Below, piece after piece: positions 11,391-25,323 of a stretch of 64,000 bases of DNA. Each line of letters begins with the position of its first letter. The first letter of the stretch is position 1. The notes under the pieces are model-generated. The model was not told the origin of the DNA. It searched no databases and was given only the letters and a program-made list of their open reading frames with translations. Location of the stretch: assembly GCF_018336935.1 (NCBI RefSeq), contig NZ_CP068771.1, positions 3,906,001 through 3,970,000 of the forward strand. The letters are read 5' to 3'. The stretch comes from Serratia plymuthica. GTDB taxonomy: Bacteria > Pseudomonadota > Gammaproteobacteria > Enterobacterales > Enterobacteriaceae. The position numbers were made by a program, and so were the translations under genes.

Positions 11391-11960
11391 ATGAGCTCTG
11401 AATTCACTTCTATCTTAACGCCAATGATTGACGCGCTGCATAACCAGCAGGTCATTGCTTACCCGACCGAGGCGGTATTTGGCCTGGGATGCGATCCTGA
11501 CAGTGAGCTGGCGGTCAACGCCTTATTGGCTCTGAAACAGCGTCCCTGGGAAAAAGGGCTGATCCTGATTGCGGCTGATTACGCGCAGCTAACACCCTAT
11601 ATTGATGATGGCGCTCTGAGCGAACAGCAGCGCGCTGCAATGTTTGCCACTTGGCCAGGCCCGGTGACCTGGGTTATTCCCGCACGGCCTGAAACGCCTC
11701 GGCTGCTGACCGGCCGTTTCAATTCATTGGCGGTGCGTGTCAGCGATCATCCATTGGTGCAACAGCTGTGCCGGCAATTTGGCAAACCGCTGGTGTCGAC
11801 CAGCGCCAATCTGAGCGGGCAAGAGCCTTGCCGCAACGCCGATGAGGTCTTGCAACAGTTTGGCGCCGCATTCCCGGTATTAGCCGGCAGCGTAGGCGGT
11901 CGCCTTAATCCTTCCGAAATCAGAGATGTCTTGACCGGCGAGCAGATCCGTCAGGGCTAG
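11391..11960 (+). CDS. tsaC: Threonylcarbamoyl-AMP synthase TsaC
   Basis: This 189-residue enzyme of the YrdC/Sua5 family makes threonylcarbamoyl-AMP from threonine, bicarbonate and ATP, for the t6A37 modification of ANN-decoding tRNAs. The conserved nucleotide-binding surface is visible: [17 protein letters not shown] (residues about 23-39), [25 protein letters not shown] and [15 protein letters not shown]. The length matches the short TsaC form without the Sua5 C-terminal domain. It begins 7 bases after yrdD and ends 11 bases before aroE, so it is within one operon. Confidence 0.96.
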   Translation: MSSEFTSILTPMIDALHNQQVIAYPTEAVFGLGCDPDSELAVNALLALKQRPWEKGLILIAADYAQLTPYIDDGALSEQQRAAMFATWPGPVTWVIPARPETPRLLTGRFNSLAVRVSDHPLVQQLCRQFGKPLVSTSANLSGQEPCRNADEVLQQFGAAFPVLAGSVGGRLNPSEIRDVLTGEQIRQG

Positions 11961-11971
11961 AGGTTATATGC

Positions 11972-12790
11972 ATGGAGAAGTTTGCGGTATTCGGCAACCC
12001 TATCGGCCACAGTAAATCTCCGCATATTCATGCGTTGTTTGCCGCTCAGACTGGATTGGAACATCCTTACGGTAGAGTGCTGGCGCCGCTTGACGGTTTT
12101 GAAACCACTCTGCAGGCCTTTATCCAGGCGGGCGGCCAAGGAGCTAACGTCACGGTCCCCTTTAAAGAGCAGGCCTATAAGGTTGCCACGGAGCTGAGTG
12201 AGCGAGCTTCGCTGGCGGGTGCGGTAAATACGCTGAAAGTACTGCCGGAAGGCCGCTTGCTGGGGGATAACACCGACGGGATCGGTTTACTGACAGATCT
12301 TGAACGCCAGCAGTTGATCCAGCCGAAGGATCGTATTTTGCTGGTGGGGGCTGGTGGTGCGGCTCGCGGGGTGATCCTGCCACTTTTGTCCTTCGGCTGC
12401 GAGGTGGTTATCGTCAACCGTACTTTCAGCCGCGCGCAACTGCTGGCGCAAGCATTCTGTCATCTGGGCGAAATATCCGCATTGCCAATGAATAAACTCG
12501 GTCAACGGCAGTTTGATTTGGTGATTAACGCCACGGCGTCTGGCATCAGCGGAGAGATCCCGGCATTGCCGGCCGGTACGGTTAACGCGCATACCCGCTG
12601 TTATGACATGTTTTATCAGCAGGGATTAACACCGTTTTTGGCCTGGGCGCAGCAACAGGGCGTGAAAGAGTATGCCGACGGTCTGGGGATGCTGGTGGGG
12701 CAGGCTGCCCATTCGTTCCTGTTATGGCATGGCGTTATGCCGGAAATCGAACCGGTGCTGCATCAACTGCGCAGCGAATTGGCGGCATAG
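11972..12790 (+). CDS. aroE: Shikimate dehydrogenase
   Basis: This 272-residue enzyme reduces 3-dehydroshikimate with NADPH in the chorismate pathway. The substrate-binding domain has [17 protein letters not shown] near the start, the catalytic lysine in [11 protein letters not shown] near residue 65, and Asp in DNTDGIGLL near 102. The NADP domain has [13 protein letters not shown] and the phosphate-recognition segment NRTFSRAQ. Length equals E. coli AroE. In E. coli yrdB follows; here it is missing and a strong hairpin ends the operon 7 bases after the stop. Confidence 0.98.
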   Translation: MEKFAVFGNPIGHSKSPHIHALFAAQTGLEHPYGRVLAPLDGFETTLQAFIQAGGQGANVTVPFKEQAYKVATELSERASLAGAVNTLKVLPEGRLLGDNTDGIGLLTDLERQQLIQPKDRILLVGAGGAARGVILPLLSFGCEVVIVNRTFSRAQLLAQAFCHLGEISALPMNKLGQRQFDLVINATASGISGEIPALPAGTVNAHTRCYDMFYQQGLTPFLAWAQQQGVKEYADGLGMLVGQAAHSFLLWHGVMPEIEPVLHQLRSELAA

Positions 12791-12797
12791 GTTGCTT

Positions 12798-12827
12798 CCC
12801 GTTCCCTATACCTATATAGGGAACGGG
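12798..12827. terminator. Perfect 13-bp hairpin between convergent aroE and yrdA
   Basis: CCCGTTCCCTATA (12798-12810) and TATAGGGAACGGG (12815-12827) pair perfectly around CCTA. There is no T-run on either side, so termination may be weak or the hairpin may mainly protect 3' ends. Confidence 0.65.
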
Positions 12828-12832
12828 ATCGT

Positions 12833-13375
12833 TCAGATGTCTTCCGACAGATATTCGTCTTTCCAGCGTACGTAGTTAGTCGAAGAGTAAAGCAGCCCCT
12901 CTAATTCAGCGGCGCTCAGCGGACGAATTTGGCGCGCCGGGCTGCCCATATAGAGATAGCCGCTTGCCAGACGTTTGCCCGGAGCGACCAGACTTCCGGC
13001 ACCAATCATCACATCATCTTCTATTACTGCTCCATCCAGCAGGATCGATCCCATTCCTACCAGTACTCGATTGCCGATCGCGCAGCCGTGCAGCATCGCT
13101 TTGTGCCCGACGGTAACGTCTTCACCAATCAACAACGGGTAGCCTTCGGGGTTATGATCAGACTTATGGGTAACATGCAGCACGCTGCCATCCTGAATAT
13201 TACTGCGTGCGCCGATCTTTACGGCGTTCACATCGCCGCGGATGGCAACCAATGGCCAGATACTGACGTCATCGGCCAGTTCAACGTTGCCGATCACTAC
13301 GCTGGAAGGGTCGATCATCACGCGTTGACCCAGTTGAGGGGAGTAATGAAGATAAGAACGTACTGCATCGGACAT
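12833..13375 (-). CDS. yrdA: Gamma-carbonic-anhydrase-like left-handed beta-helix protein YrdA
   Basis: This 180-residue protein is a hexapeptide-repeat, left-handed beta-helix of the gamma-carbonic anhydrase family. The repeats run from about residue 20 to 150, and the metal-site histidines are seen in VLHVTHKSDHN and VTVGHKAMLHGC. The segment GSILLDGAVIEDDVMIGAGSLV is typical of the family. Carbonic anhydrase activity of YrdA is not established. Its start lies about 170 bases upstream of the rRNA P1 promoter and it is transcribed divergently from it, as in E. coli next to rrsD. Confidence 0.92.
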   Translation of the reverse strand: MSDAVRSYLHYSPQLGQRVMIDPSSVVIGNVELADDVSIWPLVAIRGDVNAVKIGARSNIQDGSVLHVTHKSDHNPEGYPLLIGEDVTVGHKAMLHGCAIGNRVLVGMGSILLDGAVIEDDVMIGAGSLVAPGKRLASGYLYMGSPARQIRPLSAAELEGLLYSSTNYVRWKDEYLSEDI

Positions 13376-13542
13376 GAAAATAACCTCAGATCGGGATCAT
13401 ATTTACCGGCAATACTAGACGTTGGCGGTGGAATTACAACCAATGGACGCGAAGGATCCTGCGAAAAATGGCCCTGTTCGTGCAAGATCCACCCGAAAGG
13501 GCTGAAAAGTGTGCAAACGGAAAGAAAAGATCAAGAAAGGGG

Positions 13543-13570
13543 TTGTGCAAAAAAAACGGATCCCTATAAT
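13543..13570 (+). promoter_or_regulatory. rRNA operon promoter P1
   Basis: TTGTGC (13543-13548), a 16-base spacer and TATAAT (13565-13570) are followed by the GC-rich discriminator GCGCCTCC typical of stringently controlled rRNA P1 promoters. The A-rich stretch just upstream (13505-13540) is a likely UP-element/Fis region. The whole interval 13376-13882 holds no gene; it is the rRNA control region. Confidence 0.9.
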
Positions 13571-13650
13571 GCGCCTCCATCGACACGGAACATGTGAACA
13601 ACTTCACAGAGTCTCCGGGGTTCGAAGAGAAAAAATCCTGAAAATTAGGG

Positions 13651-13678
13651 TTGACTCTGAAAGAGGAAAGCGTAATAT
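13651..13678 (+). promoter_or_regulatory. rRNA operon promoter P2
   Basis: TTGACT (13651-13656), a 16-base spacer and TAATAT (13673-13678), about 108 bases after P1. Spacing and sequence fit the constitutive P2 promoter of enterobacterial rrn operons. Confidence 0.88.
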
Positions 13679-13717
13679 ACGCCACCTCGAGATAGCAAGC
13701 TACGGCGGCTAACTCAC

Positions 13718-13731
13718 TGCTCTTTAACAAT
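13718..13731 (+). promoter_or_regulatory. Leader boxA antitermination site
   Basis: TGCTCTTTAACAAT is identical to the enterobacterial rrn boxA, the nut-like site where NusB/S10 load the antitermination complex. Confidence 0.9.
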
Positions 13732-13882
13732 TTATCAGACAATCTGTGTGGGCACTCCACAAGACGATATCCAGAACCTTCGGGTTCGAAAAAATATCAA
13801 GTCTTGAAGAGTGACTACTGAAGTAAAATTCATTTAGTAACCTTTGAGCATCGCTTCACGAGTTGAAGCAAATCGAACTTTT

Positions 13883-15424
<1,542 letters not shown>

Positions 15425-15569
15425 CCTAATGATATTGATTCGCGTGGCGTGCTCACACAGATTGTCTGATGAAAAAGTAATGAGCAAAAGCGCTACCTGT
15501 TGATGTAATGAGTCTCTGACTCATGCTGATACGAACCGATTAAAACGTTCAGTTTAATCGGATTTTCGT

Positions 15570-15645
15570 GTCCCCATCGTCTAGAGGCCTAGGACACTGC
15601 CCTTTCACGGCTGTAACAGGGGTTCGAATCCCCTTGGGGACGCCA
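15570..15645 (+). tRNA. tRNA-Glu (anticodon UUC)
   Basis: This 76-base gene with encoded CCA lies in the 16S-23S spacer. The acceptor arms GTCCCCA and TGGGGAC pair perfectly, the T-arm is GGGGTTCGAATCCCC, and the anticodon loop CTTTCAC gives UUC. In the anticodon stem CTGCC faces GGCTG, which leaves a T-T (U-U) mismatch at positions 28-42 where E. coli has C-G. The flanking spacers 15425-15569 and 15646-15880 hold processing stems and a second boxA, and no other tRNA. Confidence 0.97.
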
Positions 15646-15733
15646 ATCCGATAATGAGTGAAAGACATTATCACCGGTGAGTCATCACCGAAAACATCTT
15701 AAAGATGACTCTTGCGAGTCGTGTTTAAGATAT

Positions 15734-15747
15734 TGCTCTTTAACAAT
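15734..15747 (+). promoter_or_regulatory. Spacer boxA antitermination site
   Basis: TGCTCTTTAACAAT recurs in the 16S-23S spacer, before 23S, as in other enterobacterial rrn operons. It renews the antitermination complex. Confidence 0.85.
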
Positions 15748-15880
15748 CTGGAACAAGCTGAAAATTGAAACATGACAGCTGAAACTTATCCCTCCGTAGA
15801 TGTATTGGGATAAGGATTAACCTGTCATAGAGTCTCTCAAATGTAGCAATGCGAACGATGGAAACATCTTCGGGTTGTGA

Positions 15881-18788
<2,908 letters not shown>

Positions 18789-18888
18789 ACAACACCGAAG
18801 GTGTTTTGATTTGAGAGATTTTCAGCGAAGTTCCGAGATTGGTTTCGATGGCGACACGAGAGTGAAGCGGTTGGAATGAAACAGAATT

Positions 18889-19008
18889 TGCCTGGCGGCA
18901 ATAGCGCGGTGGTCCCACCTGACCCCATGCCGAACTCAGAAGTGAAACGCCGTAGCGCCGATGGTAGTGTGGGGTCTCCCCATGCGAGAGTAGGACACTG
19001 CCAGGCAT
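18889..19008 (+). rRNA. rrf: 5S ribosomal RNA
   Basis: This 120-base gene has terminal arms TGCCTGGCGG and CTGCCAGGCA that pair, and is nearly identical to E. coli 5S. It lies 100 bases after 23S. Only one 5S copy is present. Confidence 0.97.
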
Positions 19009-19019
19009 CAATTAAGCCA

Positions 19020-19048
19020 AGAGGCCATCCGCAAGGATGGCCTTTTTG
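19020..19048 (+). terminator. rRNA operon terminator
   Basis: GGCCATCC, GCAA loop, GGATGGCC and TTTTT follow 5S by about 15 bases. This is the expected intrinsic terminator of the operon. Confidence 0.92.
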
Positions 19049-19153
19049 CTTTGTGCCCGTCCAAAAGTACGATTTCCCGCCTGTCTCGAGGTAATGAAAC
19101 ATTTTCACCTTACCGTTGAACACTCGACATTGTGCCCAAAAAACGCTATCTTC

Positions 19154-19185
19154 AGGCATCTAGAAGTCTAAACGTATAAACGGAT
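19154..19185 (+). promoter_or_regulatory. Tandem Met boxes (MetJ operator) upstream of metA
   Basis: Four contiguous 8-mers resemble the MetJ consensus AGACGTCT: AGGCATCT, AGAAGTCT, AAACGTAT and AAACGGAT. The array ends 16 bases before the metA ATG, so MetJ with S-adenosylmethionine would block transcription or initiation. Motif match only; binding is inferred. Confidence 0.7.
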
Positions 19186-19201
19186 GTGTGAGGATTAAGC
19201 A

Positions 19202-20131
19202 ATGCCGATTCGTGTTCCTGATGAGTTACCTGCGGTCAGTTTCTTGCGCAATGAGAATGTCTTTGTAATGACATCCTCTCGGGCAAAAACACAGGAAATC
19301 AGGCCGTTGAAAGTATTGATCCTCAACCTGATGCCAAAGAAGATCGAGACGGAAAACCAGTTTTTACGTCTGCTTTCCAACTCCTCGCTGCAAATTGACA
19401 TCCAACTGCTGCGTATCGACAGCCGTGAGTCGAAGAACACGCCGGCGGAGCATCTGAACAATTTTTACTGCGATTTCGAAGATATTCAGGATCAGAATTT
19501 CGATGGCCTGATCGTAACCGGCGCGCCGTTGGGGTTAGTTGATTTCTGTGACGTTGCCTACTGGCCGCAGATAGAGCGTGTCATAGACTGGGCGAAAAAC
19601 CACGTCACCTCCACGCTGTTTGTGTGCTGGGCGGTACAGGCTGCGTTGAATATCCTGTACGGTATCCCGAAGATGACGCGTGAGGAGAAGCTCTCAGGCG
19701 TTTATCAGCACCAGACGCTGCAGCAACATGCGCTGCTGACTCGTGGCTTTGATGAAACCTTCCTGGCTCCGCATTCACGCTACGCGGACTTCCCTACGGA
19801 GATTATTCGTCAATACACAGATCTGGACATTCTGGCTGAGTCGGAGCAAACCGGGGCTTATTTATTCGCCAGTAAGGACAAGCGGCTGGCATTTGTGACG
19901 GGTCACCCGGAATATGATGCGTTGACGTTAGCGGGTGAGTATTGTCGCGATAACGAGGCCGGCCTTAACCCCGTTGTTCCGCTTAACTACTTCCCTGATG
20001 ATAATCCTGCACTCACCCCAAAAGCCTCCTGGCGTAGTCATGGGCATCTCTTGTTCGCCAACTGGCTGAATTACTATGTTTACCAGATCACACCGTACGA
20101 TCTGCGTCATATGAATCCCACTCTCGAGTAA
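19202..20131 (+). CDS. metA: Homoserine O-succinyltransferase
   Basis: This 309-residue enzyme transfers succinyl (or acetyl) from CoA to homoserine, the first committed step of methionine synthesis. The class-I amidotransferase-like triad is present: Cys142 in [11 protein letters not shown], His235 and Glu237 in TGHPEYDA. Length and sequence follow E. coli MetA. It sits 193 bases after the 5S gene, the same place as metA downstream of rrnE in E. coli, although the yjaA/yjaB genes of E. coli are missing. The start ATG has AGGA at 19191-19194. MetJ control is expected from the upstream Met boxes. Confidence 0.97.
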   Translation: MPIRVPDELPAVSFLRNENVFVMTSSRAKTQEIRPLKVLILNLMPKKIETENQFLRLLSNSSLQIDIQLLRIDSRESKNTPAEHLNNFYCDFEDIQDQNFDGLIVTGAPLGLVDFCDVAYWPQIERVIDWAKNHVTSTLFVCWAVQAALNILYGIPKMTREEKLSGVYQHQTLQQHALLTRGFDETFLAPHSRYADFPTEIIRQYTDLDILAESEQTGAYLFASKDKRLAFVTGHPEYDALTLAGEYCRDNEAGLNPVVPLNYFPDDNPALTPKASWRSHGHLLFANWLNYYVYQITPYDLRHMNPTLE

Positions 20132-20264
20132 CGTTTTTGTCTTAACCGGCGGCTGAATCGAGGCCGCCGATGTCTTCGCCTCCCTGTCATAACCCATTTC
20201 CCTCATCATATTTTCAGTTAAATCCCTTTATAAACAAATGATTACTTCTATTTCTTCATGGTAA

Positions 20265-20279
20265 TGGAACCGGTTTCCT
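20265..20279 (+). promoter_or_regulatory. Candidate IclR operator upstream of aceB
   Basis: TGGAA-CCGG-TTTCC has the arm sequence and the four-base spacing of the IclR consensus (TGGAA-N4-TTTCCA). It lies about 240 bases before aceB within the 387-base gap 20132-20518. The rest of that gap is AT-rich, has a small GC hairpin (20147-20169) after metA, and holds no gene. Inferred, since IclR is encoded nearby and represses aceBAK in E. coli. Confidence 0.6.
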
Positions 20280-20518
20280 TGTTTTTTAAATTCATTATAT
20301 AAATTAACTTATTGATAATAATGGGTTAATTAAATATTTAATATTAAAATGGAAATCGTTTTTGATTTTTATTTTTAGTTGAGTATTCTTAGATCCAATG
20401 GGGTTGAGATCTGACCAGCCGAGATCGTTTTGCATGCCCTGATCCACATTGATTTCTGATAAAGAGGCACCGGTCTCCTGGCGATGGCAGGTGCGCAACA
20501 ATGGGAAGGAGTAAGACA

Positions 20519-22117
20519 ATGACGCAACAGATAGTAGGCACGGAGTTAACGTTTACGCAGGGTTTTACCGCTGCTGAGCGACAGGTGTTAACGGATGACG
20601 CAGTCGAATTCCTGGCGGAACTGGTGAGTAAGTTTACTCCACAACGCAACAAGCTTTTGGCTGCGCGCGCCTGCTGGCAACAGAAGATCGATCAAGGCGA
20701 TCTTCCTGAATTTATTTCGGAAACTAATTCCATTCGTGAAGGTGAGTGGAAAATTCGCGGTATTCCTGATGATCTGCGCGATCGTCGGGTGGAGATCACC
20801 GGGCCGGTTGAACGCAAGATGGTGATCAATGCCCTGAACGCCAACGTGAAGGTGTTTATGGCTGATTTCGAAGACTCGCTTGCGCCAAGCTGGGACAAAG
20901 TGATCGAGGGGCAAATCAACCTGCATGATGCAGTGAATGGCACCATCTCCTATACCAACGAAGCCGGAAAAATTTACCAGTTGAAGCCGAATCCGGCGGT
21001 CTTGATCGCCCGTGTGCGTGGCCTGCATCTGCCGGAGAAACACGTGCAGTGGCAGGGTGAGGCGATCCCCGGTGGCCTGTTTGATTTCGCGCTGTATTTC
21101 TTCCACAACTACCGCCAACTGCTGGAAAAAGGCAGCGGCCCTTACTTCTATCTGCCGAAAACCCAGTCCTGGCAGGAAGCGGCCTGGTGGGGCGAAGTCT
21201 TCAGCTTTACCGAGGATCGTTTTGATTTGCCGCGCGGCACCATCAAAGCCACGGTACTGATCGAAACCTTGCCGGCGGTCTTCCAGATGGACGAGATCCT
21301 CTATCACCTGCGCGACCATATCGTCGGGTTGAACTGCGGCCGTTGGGATTACATCTTCAGCTACATAAAAACGCTGAAAAACCATGCTGACCGGGTATTG
21401 CCGGATCGTCAGTCGGTCACCATGGACAAATCGTTCCTCAGCGCCTATTCCCGCTTGCTGATCAAAACCTGCCATAAACGTGGCGCCTTCGCGATGGGTG
21501 GCATGGCGGCGTTTATCCCGAGTAAAGACGCCGAGAAAAACGCCTGGGTGCTGAATAAGGTACGGGCGGATAAAGAACTGGAGGCCAATAACGGCCACGA
21601 CGGCACCTGGGTGGCGCACCCGGGATTGGCGGATACCGTGATGGAGGTGTTCAGCCGGGTGCTAGGCGAGCGCCGCAACCAGCTGGAAGTGCTGCGTGAA
21701 AACGATGCGCCGATCAGCGCCGCTCAACTGCTGGAACCGTGCGACGGCGAGCGGACCGAAGCCGGCATGCGCGCCAACATTCGCGTGGCGGTGCAATACA
21801 TTGAGGCCTGGATCTCCGGCAACGGTTGCGTACCGATTTACGGGCTGATGGAGGATGCGGCGACGGCAGAAATCTCCCGTACCTCGATCTGGCAGTGGAT
21901 CCACCATGAAAAATCCCTCAGCGATGGTCAACTGGTCACCAAAGCGCTGTTCCGTCAGATGCTTGCCGAAGAAGTTCTCGTTATTCAAGAAGAACTCGGT
22001 GAGCAACGTTTCAGCCACGGGCGTTTTACCGAGGCCGCGCGTCTGATGGAGAAAATCACCGTTTCAGATGAGCTGATCGATTTTCTGACATTGCCCGGCT
22101 ACGAATTACTGGCCTGA
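20519..22117 (+). CDS. aceB: Malate synthase A
   Basis: This 532-residue enzyme condenses glyoxylate and acetyl-CoA to malate in the glyoxylate bypass. The TIM-barrel core includes [20 protein letters not shown] (the Mg-site acidic region), [46 protein letters not shown] and the C-terminal segment [14 protein letters not shown]. The chosen ATG follows GGAAGGAG (20504-20511) and gives the family length; the in-frame upstream ATG at 20501 lacks a good ribosome-binding site. It is the first gene of aceB-aceA-aceK. From here on, codon third positions are noticeably GC-richer than in the genes before the rRNA operon. Confidence 0.97.
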   Translation: MTQQIVGTELTFTQGFTAAERQVLTDDAVEFLAELVSKFTPQRNKLLAARACWQQKIDQGDLPEFISETNSIREGEWKIRGIPDDLRDRRVEITGPVERKMVINALNANVKVFMADFEDSLAPSWDKVIEGQINLHDAVNGTISYTNEAGKIYQLKPNPAVLIARVRGLHLPEKHVQWQGEAIPGGLFDFALYFFHNYRQLLEKGSGPYFYLPKTQSWQEAAWWGEVFSFTEDRFDLPRGTIKATVLIETLPAVFQMDEILYHLRDHIVGLNCGRWDYIFSYIKTLKNHADRVLPDRQSVTMDKSFLSAYSRLLIKTCHKRGAFAMGGMAAFIPSKDAEKNAWVLNKVRADKELEANNGHDGTWVAHPGLADTVMEVFSRVLGERRNQLEVLRENDAPISAAQLLEPCDGERTEAGMRANIRVAVQYIEAWISGNGCVPIYGLMEDAATAEISRTSIWQWIHHEKSLSDGQLVTKALFRQMLAEEVLVIQEELGEQRFSHGRFTEAARLMEKITVSDELIDFLTLPGYELLA

Positions 22118-22164
22118 AAACATTCCTGAACATTAACCCTACATTATTGAAAAGGATAAAAATT

Positions 22165-23472
22165 ATGTCTACCTCACGTACCCAACAGATTCAACAGCTG
22201 GAACAGGAATGGAAATCGGCCCGCTGGGCAGGCATCACTCGCCCATATAGCGCTGAAGACGTGATCAACCTGCGCGGGTCGGTCAACCCGGTTTGTACCC
22301 TGGCGCAGAACGGCGCTGCCAAACTTTGGGATCTGCTGAATGGCAAATCACGCAAAGGCTACGTTAACTGTCTGGGTGCGCTCACCGGCGGCCAGGCGTT
22401 GCAGCAGGCCAAAGCGGGCGTCGAGGCAATTTACCTGTCTGGCTGGCAGGTGGCGGCGGATGCCAACACCGCGACCGCGATGTACCCGGACCAGTCGCTG
22501 TACCCGGTTGACTCGGTCCCGACGGTGGTTGAGCGTATCAACAATACTTTCCGCCGTGCCGATCAGATCCAGTGGTCCAACAAGATTGAACCGGGCAGCA
22601 AAGGCTACACCGATTTCTTCCTGCCGATCGTCGCCGATGCGGAAGCCGGCTTTGGCGGCGTACTGAACGCCTATGAACTGATGAAAGCGATGATTGAAGC
22701 CGGCGCCGCCGGGGTGCATTTCGAAGACCAACTGGCGGCGGTAAAAAAATGCGGCCATATGGGCGGCAAAGTGCTGGTGCCAACCCAGGAGGCGATTCAG
22801 AAGCTGGTCGCCGCGCGTCTGGCGGCCGACGTACTCGGCGTGCCGACGCTGGTGATCGCGCGTACTGACGCCGATGCGGCTGATTTGCTGACGTCCGATT
22901 GCGATCCTTACGACAGCGAGTTCGTTTCCGGTGAACGCACCGCAGAGGGCTTTTTCCGCACCCATGCGGGCATTGAACAGGCGATCAGCCGCGGGCTGGC
23001 CTACTCTCCTTACGCGGACATGGTGTGGTGCGAAACCTCAACCCCGGATCTGCAAGCGGCCAAGCGTTTCGCCGACGCCATTCATGCCAAATTCCCGGGT
23101 AAGCTGCTGGCATACAACTGCTCGCCGTCATTCAACTGGAAAAAGAATCTGGACGATCAGACTATCGCCCGCTTCCAGGAAGAGCTGTCCGCGATGGGCT
23201 ACAAATACCAGTTCATTACCCTGGCGGGCATCCACAGCATGTGGTTCAACATGTTCGACCTGGCGCACGCCTACGCGCAGGGTGAAGGCATGAAACACTA
23301 CGTCGAGAAGGTACAAGAGCCGGAATTCGCCGCCGTTGAACGTGGCTATACCTTCGCTTCACACCAGCAGGAAGTGGGTACCGGCTACTTCGATAAAGTC
23401 ACCACCATTATTCAGGGTGGGGCGTCCTCGGTGACCGCACTGACCGGTTCGACGGAAGAGCAGCAGTTCTGA
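22165..23472 (+). CDS. aceA: Isocitrate lyase
   Basis: This 435-residue enzyme cleaves isocitrate to glyoxylate and succinate. The catalytic loop KKCGHMGG has Cys196, and other conserved stretches are [14 protein letters not shown] [35 protein letters not shown] and the C-terminal lid TGSTEEQQF. The start ATG is preceded by AAGGA at the right distance and gives the same N-terminus as E. coli AceA. It lies 47 bases after aceB, and a strong hairpin follows it before aceK. Confidence 0.98.
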   Translation: MSTSRTQQIQQLEQEWKSARWAGITRPYSAEDVINLRGSVNPVCTLAQNGAAKLWDLLNGKSRKGYVNCLGALTGGQALQQAKAGVEAIYLSGWQVAADANTATAMYPDQSLYPVDSVPTVVERINNTFRRADQIQWSNKIEPGSKGYTDFFLPIVADAEAGFGGVLNAYELMKAMIEAGAAGVHFEDQLAAVKKCGHMGGKVLVPTQEAIQKLVAARLAADVLGVPTLVIARTDADAADLLTSDCDPYDSEFVSGERTAEGFFRTHAGIEQAISRGLAYSPYADMVWCETSTPDLQAAKRFADAIHAKFPGKLLAYNCSPSFNWKKNLDDQTIARFQEELSAMGYKYQFITLAGIHSMWFNMFDLAHAYAQGEGMKHYVEKVQEPEFAAVERGYTFASHQQEVGTGYFDKVTTIIQGGASSVTALTGSTEEQQF

Positions 23473-23497
23473 TGCAACAGTACTGACACGGGTATTC

Positions 23498-23525
23498 CAG
23501 AGCCTGCTTATGCAGGCTCTGTTTT
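23498..23525 (+). terminator. Attenuator-like hairpin between aceA and aceK
   Basis: CAGAGCCTGC, loop TTAT, GCAGGCTCTG and then TTTTC. The perfect 10-bp stem with a short T-run resembles a partial terminator. It lies inside the aceBAK operon, at the spot where E. coli has repetitive elements thought to lower aceK expression. Confidence 0.7.
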
Positions 23526-23541
23526 CTGGCGGGAGGTAAGG

Positions 23542-25296
23542 ATGGCGGCAAAACTGGAGCTGTTGATCGCTCAGACGATCCTGCAGGGCTTTGATGCGCA
23601 ATACGGCCGTTTCCTTGAGGTGACCGCCGGCGCGCAGCAGCGCTTTGAGCGGGCGGATTGGCCGGCCGTGCAGCAGGCGATGAAAAAGCGTATCCATCTG
23701 TATGATCATCATGTCGGTCTGGTGGTGGAGCAACTCAAGTGCATCACCGGGCAAAAATATTTCGATGCGGATTTCCCTTGCCGGGTGAAGGCGGTCTATA
23801 CCGATTTGTTGCCGGAGTACCCGCGTTTCGAGATTGCCGAGAGCTTCTTTAATTCGGTTTACTGCCGTCTGTTCCGGCATCGCGATCTGACGCCGGAAAA
23901 GTTGTTTGTTTTCAGTTCTCAGCCGGAAGGGCGTTTTCGCGACATCCCGCGCCCGCTGTCGCGCAATTTTACCGCCGGCGGCGACGTCCCGGCGATGCTG
24001 CACACCCTGCTGACCGATTTACCCCTGCGTTTGCCGTGGGAAAACTTGCCGCGCGATATTCATTACATCACCCTGGCATTGCAGCAGAGTTTCAGCGCAC
24101 AACAACTGGCGGGGGCGACGTTCCAGATCGCCAATGAGCTGTTTTACCGCAACAAGGCTGCCTGGCTGGTCGGCAAACTGCGATTGGCGGAGGGGGTTTA
24201 TCCTTTCCTGCTGCCTATTCATCACAGTGATTCCGGCGCGCTGTTTATCGACACCTGCCTGACCAGCAAGGCCGAGGCCAGCATCGTGTTCGGCTTCGCC
24301 CGCTCGTACTTCATGGTTTATGCACCGTTGCCGGCGGCTATGGTCGAGTGGCTGCGCGAGATCCTGCCGGGTAAAACCACCGCCGAGTTGTATATGGCGA
24401 TTGGCTGCCAGAAGCACGGTAAAACAGAATGTTACCGCGAATACCTGACGTTTATGGCCCGCTCGCAGGAGCAGTTCATCATCGCGCCCGGGGTTAAGGG
24501 CATGGTGATGCTGGTATTTACTCTGCCGTCGTTCGATCGGGTATTCAAAGTGATTAAAGATCAGTTCGCACCGCAAAAAGAGGTGACGCAGGCGCAGGTG
24601 ATGGCCTGTTATCAACTGGTGAAAGAGCACGATCGCGTCGGACGTATGGCGGATACCCAGGAATACGAGAATTTCGTCGTCGACAAGGCGCGTCTCAGCC
24701 CGGAGCTGTTGGCGGAGCTGCAGCGCGAGGTGCCGGACAAGCTGGAGGATCTGGGCGATCGCATCGTAATCAAGCATCTGTATATGGAAAGGCGCATGAC
24801 GCCGCTGAACCTGTATCTGGAGCAGGCCAGTGAGCAGCAGATACGCGATGCGATTGAGGAGTACGGCAACGCCATCAAGCAACTGGCGGCAGCCAATATT
24901 TTCCCCGGCGATATGCTGTTCAAGAATTTCGGCGTGACCCGTCACGGGCGGGTGGTGTTCTACGATTACGATGAAATTTGCTACATGACCGAGGTGAATT
25001 TCCGCGATATTCCGCCGCCGCGCTATCCGGAAGACGAACTGGCCAGCGAGCCCTGGTACAGCGTGTCGCCGAACGACGTGTTTCCGGAGGAATTCAGGCA
25101 TTTTCTGTGCGGTGATCGACGCATCCGCCAGGTGTTTGAAGAGATGCACAGCGATCTGTTTGAGGCCGACTACTGGCGCGGGTTGCAGCAGCGCATCCGC
25201 GATGGGTATGTGGAGGACGTGTTCGCTTACCGCAAGAAGCGGCGTTTCAGTCAGCGTAGCGGCACGGAGCTGCCCGCGATATCAGCCACCGCGTAG
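23542..25296 (+). CDS. aceK: Isocitrate dehydrogenase kinase/phosphatase
   Basis: This 584-residue bifunctional enzyme phosphorylates and dephosphorylates isocitrate dehydrogenase to steer isocitrate into the glyoxylate bypass. It matches the AceK family over its length: an N-terminal regulatory domain, [26 protein letters not shown] around residues 315-340 (ATP-binding region of the kinase fold) and [19 protein letters not shown] around 458-476 (catalytic segment with metal-binding Asp). The start ATG follows GGGAGG (23531-23536). It is the last gene of the operon; expression is probably reduced by the hairpin upstream. It faces eda convergently across a 27-base gap. Confidence 0.97.
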   Translation: MAAKLELLIAQTILQGFDAQYGRFLEVTAGAQQRFERADWPAVQQAMKKRIHLYDHHVGLVVEQLKCITGQKYFDADFPCRVKAVYTDLLPEYPRFEIAESFFNSVYCRLFRHRDLTPEKLFVFSSQPEGRFRDIPRPLSRNFTAGGDVPAMLHTLLTDLPLRLPWENLPRDIHYITLALQQSFSAQQLAGATFQIANELFYRNKAAWLVGKLRLAEGVYPFLLPIHHSDSGALFIDTCLTSKAEASIVFGFARSYFMVYAPLPAAMVEWLREILPGKTTAELYMAIGCQKHGKTECYREYLTFMARSQEQFIIAPGVKGMVMLVFTLPSFDRVFKVIKDQFAPQKEVTQAQVMACYQLVKEHDRVGRMADTQEYENFVVDKARLSPELLAELQREVPDKLEDLGDRIVIKHLYMERRMTPLNLYLEQASEQQIRDAIEEYGNAIKQLAAANIFPGDMLFKNFGVTRHGRVVFYDYDEICYMTEVNFRDIPPPRYPEDELASEPWYSVSPNDVFPEEFRHFLCGDRRIRQVFEEMHSDLFEADYWRGLQQRIRDGYVEDVFAYRKKRRFSQRSGTELPAISATA

Positions 25297-25316
25297 GGGC
25301 GCGGCATGCCGCGCCC
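25297..25316. terminator. Perfect 20-bp palindrome between convergent aceK and eda
   Basis: GGGCGCGGCATGCCGCGCCC can fold to an 8-bp stem with a CATG loop on either strand. It has no T-run. It fills the gap between the two stop codons and resembles the hairpins after metH and yjbB. Confidence 0.6.
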
Positions 25317-25323
25317 GATACGA

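Noticed and set aside
24019..25149. A 376-codon open frame antisense to aceK
   Set aside because: A shadow of aceK with no domain or start signal.
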